Shown here: positions 1 to 5,108 of the stretch, in pieces | Position numbering within the stretch: position 1 is the first letter of the stretch | Layout of the letters: every line of letters starts with the position of its first letter | Assembly: GCA_028870815.1 (NCBI GenBank) | Contig: JAGWOU010000126.1 | Coordinates: 1 to 6,058 of the forward strand | Length of the DNA: 6,058 nucleotides | Direction: 5' to 3' | From: Rhodospirillales bacterium | Lineage (GTDB): Bacteria; Pseudomonadota; Alphaproteobacteria; Acetobacterales; Acetobacteraceae | Made by a program: the position numbers and the translations under genes | The notes under the pieces: generated by a model | Seen by the model: the letters and a program-made list of their open reading frames with translations, nothing else | What the model was told of the DNA's origin: nothing | The model's database searches: none

Positions 1-14
1 GAGTGCCGCAAGAC

Positions 15-989
15 CTACCGCCCGGCCCCTGCAGGCCCGCGGGTGGCGTCTTGGGCGTTCCGGGCCGCCTGTAACCTCGCGAAATCCTCGCCGGCATGGT
101 GGGACGAGCGGGTCAGAGGACTGGCCGAAACCATCAGGAACCCCTTCGCGCGGGCGATCGCCTCGTAGCCAGCAAACTCCTCGGGCGTGACGAAGCGATC
201 GACGGCGGCGTGCCGGCGCGTGGGCTGGAGGTACTGGCCGATGGTCAAAAAGTCGACGCCGGCGGAGCGCATGTCGTCCATGACCTGCATCACCTCCTCC
301 TTGGCCTCGCCAAGACCCACCATGAGTCCAGATTTGGTGAACATCGAAGGATCGCGTTCCTTGACCCGGTCGAGCAGGCGAAGGGAGCGGTAGTAACGGG
401 CGCCGGGGCGGATGGAGAGGTAGAGCCGCGGTACGGTTTCCAGATTGTGGTTGAACACGTCCGGTCGAGAATCAATGACCTGGTCGGCGGCATTGCCTTT
501 GCGCATGAAGTCCGGCGTCAGGATCTCCACGGTGGTCTCGGGCGTTTCGGCGCGGATGGCGCGCACCACGGCGGCAAAGTGAGCCGCGCCACCGTCCTCC
601 AGGTCGTCACGGTCGACCGATGTAATCACCACATGCTTGAGACCCATCTGACGCACCGCACCGGCGACCCGTTGGGGTTCCGTCGGGTCCAGCGCCTGCG
701 GCAGACCGGTAGCGACATTGCAGAAGGCGCAGGCGCGGGTGCAGATCTCGCCCATGATCATCATGGTCGCGTGGCGCTGGGACCAGCATTCCCCGATATT
801 CGGGCAAGCGGCTTCCTCGCACACGGTGGTGAGATTTTTCTCCCGCATCAGCGCCCGTGTCTCGTGATACACGGGGTGGGTCGGCGCTTTCACGCGGATC
901 CAGGACGGCTTGCGGGCAATCGGGTTGTCCGGGCGGTGCTGTTTTTCCGGGTGACGAACCCGGTGGTCGATCTCAATGCGTGTGGCCAT
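15..989 (-). CDS. lipA: Lipoyl synthase (radical SAM enzyme)
   Basis: Inserts sulfur at C6 and C8 of protein-bound octanoyl groups to make lipoyl cofactors, using S-adenosylmethionine and two [4Fe-4S] clusters in the cytoplasm. The 324-residue product has the normal family length. Visible motifs are the auxiliary-cluster set CX4CX5C (C57, C62, C68; CEEAACPNIGEC) and the radical-SAM set CX3CX2C (C83, C87, C90; CTRACAFC). The C-terminal RSS motif at 294-296, whose serine ligates the auxiliary cluster in characterised LipA, reads RSSHHAG, with His where the textbook motif has Tyr. All seven metal-ligand positions are therefore present. The start is the ATG at 987-989, giving a normal N-terminus; the stop is TAG at 15-17. 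It is the last complete gene of the PDH operon, 47 bases after lpdA, and its likely substrates include the lipoyl domains of PdhB and PdhC encoded upstream. The ribosome site is weak (AGG only). Identification is essentially certain from the cysteine motifs. Confidence 0.97.
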   Translation of the reverse strand: MATRIEIDHRVRHPEKQHRPDNPIARKPSWIRVKAPTHPVYHETRALMREKNLTTVCEEAACPNIGECWSQRHATMMIMGEICTRACAFCNVATGLPQALDPTEPQRVAGAVRQMGLKHVVITSVDRDDLEDGGAAHFAAVVRAIRAETPETTVEILTPDFMRKGNAADQVIDSRPDVFNHNLETVPRLYLSIRPGARYYRSLRLLDRVKERDPSMFTKSGLMVGLGEAKEEVMQVMDDMRSAGVDFLTIGQYLQPTRRHAAVDRFVTPEEFAGYEAIARAKGFLMVSASPLTRSSHHAGEDFARLQAARNAQDATRGPAGAGR

Positions 990-996
990 TTTCGTG

Positions 997-999
997 CCT
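997..999 (-). promoter_or_regulatory. Weak ribosome binding site of lipA
   Basis: Only AGG (within GCAGGC) lies 7 bases before the lipA ATG. pdhB, pdhC and lpdA each have a full GGAGG. If used, this would give lipA lower translation than the structural genes of the complex, which suits an enzyme needed in smaller amounts; that last point is inference. Confidence 0.5.
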
Positions 1000-1007
1000 G
1001 CGTGAAT

Positions 1008-1029
1008 GGCGCCCCCGTGAGGGAGCGCC
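1008..1029 (-). other. Strong GC hairpin in the lpdA-lipA spacer
   Basis: On the transcribed RNA the arms GGCGCUCCC and GGGGGCGCC pair over 9 bp (eight Watson-Crick pairs and one G-U wobble) around the 4-base loop UCAC. The hairpin starts 7 bases after the lpdA stop and ends 18 bases before the lipA ATG. No U-tract follows (the next bases are ATTCACGC), so it is not a canonical intrinsic terminator. Read on the opposite strand the wobble becomes a C-A mismatch, which fits a role in the minus-strand transcript. Possible roles are a partial terminator or attenuator lowering lipA expression, or a 3'-end stabiliser for the pdh-lpdA message. The structure is seen; the function is inferred. Confidence 0.6.
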
Positions 1030-1036
1030 TGATGAT

Positions 1037-2431
1037 TTAGAAGTGGATGACCCGCCCGAAGGCGTCAAGCACGGATTCGTGCATGGCTTCCGAGATGGTG
1101 GGGTGCGGGAACACCGTCTCCATCAGTTCGGCCTCGGTGGTTTCCAACTGGCGGGCGACCACATAGCCCTGGATCATCTCGGTAACTTCCGCGCCGATCA
1201 TATGCGCGCCCAGCAACGCGCCGGTCTTGGCGTCGAACACGGTTTTCACCAGCCCTTCCGGCTCTCCCAGGGCAATCGCCTTGCCATTGCCGATGAAGGG
1301 GAAGCGCCCCACCTTCACCTCATGACCCAACTCCTTGGCCCTGGCTTCGGTCAGGCCCACGCTGGCCACTTGCGGGTGGGCATAGGTGCAGCCAGGGATA
1401 TTGCCGGTCTCGAACGGGTGCGGATGCAGCCCCGCAATGTTCTCAACACACACAATCGCCTCATGGCTGGCTTTATGCGCCAGCCAGGGCGGCCCGGCCA
1501 AGTCGCCGATGGCATACACGCCCTTCTCGCCGGTGCGGCCATAGCCATCCACCACCACATGGGTACGATCCACCTGCACCTTGGTGCCTTCCAGTCCGAT
1601 ATTCTCGACATTGCCGACAATACCGACCGCCGAAATCACCTTCTCTACCTCGAACACTTGGGCTTTGCCGCCGGCCTCAACCGTGACCTTCACGGAACTC
1701 GGCCCCTTATCGGCCTTCTTTACCACGGCGGAGGTGAGGATCTTGATGCCCTGCTTCTCGAAGCTCTTGCGCGCCAGGGCGGAAATTTCGGCATCCTCGA
1801 CCGGCAAGATCCGGTCCAGCATCTCCACCACCGTCACATCCACGCCCAGCGTGTTGTAGAAGCTGGCGAACTCGATACCGATCGCGCCCGAGCCCATGAT
1901 CAGCAAGGATTTCGGCAAGGTCTCCGGCACCATCGCCTCGAAATAGGAGATGATCTGCTTGCCATCCACCTCCAGCCCCGGAATCTGGCGCGGCCGCGCC
2001 CCGGTCGCCAGGATGATATGCGGGGCTTCCAGCTGCGCCACGGGCTTGCCATCACGTGAGACCGAGAGGTTGCCATTGCCCATCAGTTTGCCAAAGCCAT
2101 CATACACGGTGACTTTGTTCTTTTTCATCAGATGGCCAATGCCGGAAGAAAGCTGCTTGGAAACCGCGCGCGAGCGCGCCACCACCTTCGCCAGATCCAC
2201 CTTCACATCGCCCACCGAGATGCCAAACGCATCAGCATGGTCGATCAGATGCTTCACCTCAGCCGAACGCAGCAGCGCCTTTGTGGGAATACAGCCCCAG
2301 TTGAGGCAGATGCCGCCCAGATGCTTGGCCTCCACCACCGCCACCTTCAATTTCAGCTGTGCCGCGCGGATGGCGGCGACATAACCGCCCGGTCCGCCGC
2401 CCACCACGATCACGTCGAATTTGTCAGCCAT
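1037..2431 (-). CDS. lpdA: Dihydrolipoyl dehydrogenase (E3 of the PDH complex)
   Basis: FAD enzyme that reoxidises the dihydrolipoyl arms of the complex and reduces NAD+. The 464 residues match the usual family length. In order: FAD dinucleotide motif GGGPGG at 11-16; redox disulfide in CLNWGC (C42, C47) followed by IPTK; ATGARP at 142-147; NAD-binding GSGAIG at 180-185; the second FAD motif YAIGDLAG at 306-313; and the dimerisation domain ending in HPTISE, with the catalytic His443-Glu448 pair. No lipoyl domain is fused to the N-terminus, unlike some bacterial E3 proteins. The ATG at 2429-2431 is preceded by GGAGG (2438-2442) at a spacing of 6, which supports this start; the stop is TAA. It lies 14 bases after pdhC, too close for a separate promoter in the spacer, so it is probably co-transcribed. 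Its position next to pdhC argues that it serves PDH; whether it also serves 2-oxoglutarate dehydrogenase or glycine cleavage cannot be seen here. Confidence 0.97.
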   Translation of the reverse strand: MADKFDVIVVGGGPGGYVAAIRAAQLKLKVAVVEAKHLGGICLNWGCIPTKALLRSAEVKHLIDHADAFGISVGDVKVDLAKVVARSRAVSKQLSSGIGHLMKKNKVTVYDGFGKLMGNGNLSVSRDGKPVAQLEAPHIILATGARPRQIPGLEVDGKQIISYFEAMVPETLPKSLLIMGSGAIGIEFASFYNTLGVDVTVVEMLDRILPVEDAEISALARKSFEKQGIKILTSAVVKKADKGPSSVKVTVEAGGKAQVFEVEKVISAVGIVGNVENIGLEGTKVQVDRTHVVVDGYGRTGEKGVYAIGDLAGPPWLAHKASHEAIVCVENIAGLHPHPFETGNIPGCTYAHPQVASVGLTEARAKELGHEVKVGRFPFIGNGKAIALGEPEGLVKTVFDAKTGALLGAHMIGAEVTEMIQGYVVARQLETTEAELMETVFPHPTISEAMHESVLDAFGRVIHF

Positions 2432-2445
2432 TTCCAGCCTCCGTT

Positions 2446-3744
2446 CTAAAGCAGCAGGCCAAGCGGCTCTTCAAGCAAGCCCTTGACGGTTTGCACGAAC
2501 TCAGCCGCGCCCGCGCCATCCATCACCCGATGGTCGGCGGTTATGGTTATGCTCATCACCGTGGCAATCTTGATCTCGTCACCCTTCACCACGGCCTGCT
2601 TGGTGCCCGCGCCCACGGCCAGAATCGCCGCCTGTGGCGGGTTGATGATGGCGGTGAACTCAGCCGTGCCATACATGCCGAGATTAGAGATGGAGAAGGT
2701 GCCGCCCTGGAATTCCTCGGGTTTCAGCTTGCCCGCCTTCGCCCGCCCCGCAAGGTCCTTCATCGTGTTTGAAATGGCCGAAAGGCCAAGCCGGTCCGCG
2801 TCGCGGATAATGGGCGTAATAAGCCCTTCCGGCAGTGAAACCGCGACCGAGATATCCACGTCGTGGTACTGAATGATTGCGTCCTCCGTCCAGGAGGCAT
2901 TCACGTTCGGGTGGCGGCGCAGCGCCAGGGCGCAGGCTTTAATCACCAGATCATTCACCGAGAGTTTGTACGCGCCCGGCCCATCCTTGGGCGATTTGCT
3001 ATTCAGCTCGGCGCGCAAGGCCAGCAGCTTGTCGATCTCCGCATGCGCGGTGAGAAAGAAATGCGGCACCAGTTGCTGCTCGCCAAGCCGCCGGGAAATA
3101 ACCTTGCGCATATTGGTGTTGGGCACCTTTGTATGCGGCGCGGTAATGGCGGGCGCGGGTGCAGCGGGTTTGGCCGCTGCTGGGGCTGGAGCCTGTGCCT
3201 GTGCTGGCTGAGCCGTCGGCGCTTCGGCCTTGGGCGCGGGAGCGCTGGCGGTTTTGCCTTCCACATCCGCGCGCACGATCCGCCCGTTGGGGCCTGAGCC
3301 CTTGATCGTGGCAAGATCAATGCCGTTCTGCTTGGCGATCCGCTTGGCCAACGGCGAGGCAAAGATGCGCTCGCCATGCGCGGCCGGGGCAGGGGCAGGG
3401 GCTGCGGCAACTGGCGCAGGCGCGGCGGGCGCAGCGGCGTCTTCCACCTTCGCGGCGGGGGCAGGTGCTGGGGCGGCTGCCGGGGCATCCACCTTACCGC
3501 CTTTCTCGGCGGTAATCACGCCGATCACGGCATTCACCGCCACGCCCTCGGTGCCTTCCGGCACCACGATCTTGGCGAGAAAACCCTCATCCACGGCTTC
3601 CACTTCCATGGTCGCCTTGTCGGTCTCGATCTCCGCGATCACATCGCCGGATTTAATCTCATCGCCTTCCCGCTTGACCCATTTGGCAAGTTTGCCCTCG
3701 GTCATGGTGGGCGAGAGAGCGGGCATCAAAATATTTGTGGCCAT
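2446..3744 (-). CDS. pdhC: Dihydrolipoamide acetyltransferase (E2 of the PDH complex)
   Basis: Core enzyme that transfers the acetyl group from its lipoyl arm to CoA. From the ATG at 3742-3744 the product is 432 residues. Layout: one lipoyl domain (about 1-78, lipoyl Lys43 in ETDKATME); an Ala/Pro linker (about 84-124); the peripheral-subunit-binding domain (about 127-162, beginning IFASPLAKRIAK), which docks E1 and/or E3; a second Ala/Pro-rich linker (about 166-207); and the acetyltransferase domain (about 208-432) with SNLGMYG, INPPQAAILAVG and the catalytic DHRVMDG (His405, Asp409). A TTG six bases upstream (3748-3750) would add two residues, but it sits only 3 bases from the GGAGG, while the ATG sits 9 away and gives the standard lipoyl-domain N-terminus. 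A single lipoyl domain on E2 is complemented by the extra one on PdhB. It follows pdhB by 18 bases and precedes lpdA by 14. The stop is TAG. Confidence 0.96.
   Translation of the reverse strand: MATNILMPALSPTMTEGKLAKWVKREGDEIKSGDVIAEIETDKATMEVEAVDEGFLAKIVVPEGTEGVAVNAVIGVITAEKGGKVDAPAAAPAPAPAAKVEDAAAPAAPAPVAAAPAPAPAAHGERIFASPLAKRIAKQNGIDLATIKGSGPNGRIVRADVEGKTASAPAPKAEAPTAQPAQAQAPAPAAAKPAAPAPAITAPHTKVPNTNMRKVISRRLGEQQLVPHFFLTAHAEIDKLLALRAELNSKSPKDGPGAYKLSVNDLVIKACALALRRHPNVNASWTEDAIIQYHDVDISVAVSLPEGLITPIIRDADRLGLSAISNTMKDLAGRAKAGKLKPEEFQGGTFSISNLGMYGTAEFTAIINPPQAAILAVGAGTKQAVVKGDEIKIATVMSITITADHRVMDGAGAAEFVQTVKGLLEEPLGLLL
3124..3249 (-). other. Second Ala/Pro-rich linker of PdhC
   Basis: Encodes roughly residues 166-207, between the subunit-binding and catalytic domains. 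Its low-complexity Ala, Pro, Gln and Lys sequence is typical of the flexible segments that let E2 domains swing. The skewed GC-rich composition accounts for the long antisense open frames here. Boundaries are approximate. Confidence 0.7.
3373..3495 (-). other. First Ala/Pro linker of PdhC
   Basis: Encodes roughly residues 84-124, between the lipoyl and subunit-binding domains. It is almost entirely Ala and Pro with a few charged residues, the known composition of the mobile swinging arm. The complementary strand holds several G-runs here as a by-product of Pro and Ala codons. Boundaries are approximate. Confidence 0.75.
3590..3633 (-). repeat. 44-bp direct repeat, copy in pdhC
   Basis: Identical base for base to 4952-4995. 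It encodes PdhC residues 38-51 plus two bases of codon 52, including lipoyl Lys43. The bases flanking both ends differ between the copies, so 44 bp is the full length of the perfect match. Confidence 0.95.
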
Positions 3745-3753
3745 GTTCAAACG

Positions 3754-3759
3754 CCTCCC
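3754..3759 (-). promoter_or_regulatory. Ribosome binding site deciding the pdhC start
   Basis: GGGAGG on the transcript. It lies 9 bases before the ATG at 3742-3744 but only 3 bases before the in-frame TTG at 3748-3750. The spacing favours the ATG, and hence a 432-residue rather than a 434-residue PdhC. Confidence 0.8.
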
Positions 3760-3762
3760 GGA

Positions 3763-5103
3763 TCAGAAGAATTTTTTCACGGCGTCCACCACCCAGCCGG
3801 GCTGGGGCAGCGCCAGTTTTTCAAGATTGGCCGCATAGGGCATCGGCACATCCACGCCGGTCACGCGGGCGGGCGGGGCGTCCAGCCAGTCAAAGCAATG
3901 CTCGGTCACGGTGGCGATAATCTCCGAGCCTATGCCAGCAAACGGCCAGCCTTCCTCCAGGCTTACCACGCGGCCGGTCTTCTTCACCGAGGCCGCAATG
4001 GTCTCGATGTCAAGCGGCCGGATGGTACGCAGATTGATCACCTCGGCGGAAATGCCCTGCTCAGCCAGCGCATCCGCCGCTTTAAGCGCTACCTCCACCA
4101 TGATCGAGAAGGCGATGATCGTTACATCGCTGCCTGAACGCTCAATTTTGGCCTTGCCGATGGGCAGGACGAAATCCTCGTCCTCCGGCACCTCGAAGCT
4201 GTGGCCGTAGAGGATCTCATGTTCCAGGAAGATCACCGGGTTCGGGTCGCGGATGGCGGCGCGCAGCAAGCCCTTCGCATCAGCGGCGGACCAGGGCGCG
4301 ATCACCTTCAGCCCGGGGCAATGCGCGTACCAGGAGGCATAGCATTGCGAGTGCTGGGCCGCGACGCGTGCCGCTGCACCGTTCGGTCCACGGAAGACAA
4401 TGGAAGCCCCCATCTGCCCGCCGGACATATACAGCGTCTTGGCGGCGGAATTAATGATCTGGTCGAGCGCCTGCATGGCGAAGTTGAAGGTCATGAACTC
4501 CAGGATCGGCTTTAGCCCGTTCATCGCAGCACCCACGGCCAGGCCGGTGAAGCCATGCTCGGTGATCGGCGTGTCGATCACGCGGCGGGGGCCGAACTCG
4601 TCCAGCATACCCTGCGAAATCTTGTAAGCTCCCTGGTACTGGGCAACTTCCTCGCCCATCAGGAACACGTCCTTGTCGGCGCGCATCTCGGCCACCATCG
4701 CGTCGCGTAAGGCTTCACGCACGGTCATGGTCCTGGTCTTGCCCCAGTCCTTCTCGGGTGCGGGTGCCGCGGCTGCAGGTGCGGCGGGGGGCTTGGCGGG
4801 GGCGGCCTCCTGCTTGGTTTCAGCAGCGGGAAGCGGGGCTGGCTTGGGCGCTTCGGAAACGCCGCTGCCGCCGCCCAAACGGGCGATCACCGCGTTCACC
4901 GCGACACCTTCCGTGCCTTCGTCAACCAGGATCTCGGAAATTGTGCCTTCGTCCACGGCTTCCACTTCCATGGTCGCCTTGTCGGTCTCGATCTCGGCCA
5001 GAACATCGCCGGATTTCACCTCATCGCCCACTTTCTTGAGCCATTTGGCGAGCTTGCCCTCGGTCATCGTGGGGGAGAGGGCGGGCATCAGAATATCGGT
5101 CAT
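3763..5103 (-). CDS. pdhB: Pyruvate dehydrogenase E1 beta subunit with N-terminal lipoyl domain
   Basis: Partner of PdhA in thiamine-diphosphate-dependent decarboxylation of pyruvate. The 446 residues exceed the roughly 330 of a plain E1 beta because of an N-terminal lipoyl domain (about 1-77, lipoyl Lys42 in ETDKATME) and an Ala/Pro linker (about 82-117). The E1 beta body starts near 124 and contains FLMGEEVAQYQGAYK, DTPITEHGF with Glu182 (equivalent by alignment to the cofactor-contacting Glu59 of mature human E1 beta), AAQHSQ with His251 (human His128), the stretch CPGLKVIAPW, and the C-terminal DVPMPYA. Lipoylated E1 beta is known in alphaproteobacteria and gives the complex additional swinging arms. 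The ATG at 5101-5103 has GGAGG 10 bases upstream, inside the end of pdhA, and only 5 bases separate the pdhA stop from this ATG, so translational coupling is likely. The stop is TGA. The lipoyl domain matches that of PdhC at 60 of 75 aligned residues, counted by hand. Confidence 0.97.
   Translation of the reverse strand: MTDILMPALSPTMTEGKLAKWLKKVGDEVKSGDVLAEIETDKATMEVEAVDEGTISEILVDEGTEGVAVNAVIARLGGGSGVSEAPKPAPLPAAETKQEAAPAKPPAAPAAAAPAPEKDWGKTRTMTVREALRDAMVAEMRADKDVFLMGEEVAQYQGAYKISQGMLDEFGPRRVIDTPITEHGFTGLAVGAAMNGLKPILEFMTFNFAMQALDQIINSAAKTLYMSGGQMGASIVFRGPNGAAARVAAQHSQCYASWYAHCPGLKVIAPWSAADAKGLLRAAIRDPNPVIFLEHEILYGHSFEVPEDEDFVLPIGKAKIERSGSDVTIIAFSIMVEVALKAADALAEQGISAEVINLRTIRPLDIETIAASVKKTGRVVSLEEGWPFAGIGSEIIATVTEHCFDWLDAPPARVTGVDVPMPYAANLEKLALPQPGWVVDAVKKFF
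4753..4860 (-). other. Ala/Pro linker of PdhB
   Basis: Encodes roughly residues 82-117, joining the lipoyl domain to the E1 beta body. It is rich in Ala and Pro with scattered Lys and Glu, like the E2 linkers, and fits a mobile arm. Boundaries are approximate. Confidence 0.7.
4952..4995 (-). repeat. 44-bp direct repeat, copy in pdhB
   Basis: Identical to 3590-3633 in pdhC. It encodes PdhB residues 37-50 plus two bases of codon 51, including lipoyl Lys42. The copies are offset by 1362 bp, exactly 454 codons, and lie in the same reading frame at homologous codons. Confidence 0.95.
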
Positions 5104-5108
5104 GGCGC

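Noticed and set aside
1..14. A further gene after lipA
   Set aside because: Only 14 bases remain before the window edge; no start codon or motif can be judged in them.
1008..1029. Calling the lpdA-lipA hairpin an intrinsic terminator
   Set aside because: No run of U follows the stem in the direction of transcription, and lipA begins 18 bases later on the same strand.
857..2059. Long plus-strand open frame (about 400 codons) opposite lpdA and the lipA start, and a similar one at 96-1040 opposite lipA
   Set aside because: Both are antisense to genes with clear catalytic motifs, their translations show no recognisable domain, and GC-rich coding DNA commonly leaves open frames on the other strand.
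3386..3401. Three GGGG runs with CA spacers on the plus strand, a possible G-quadruplex
   Set aside because: Only three long G-runs are present, they follow from Pro/Ala codons of the E2 linker, and the transcript carries the C-rich strand, so no regulatory role is supported.
3376..4137. Plus-strand open frame rich in Gly and Arg opposite pdhC and pdhB
   Set aside because: Its composition is the mirror of the Ala/Pro linker codons of pdhC, and it is antisense to two well-identified genes.
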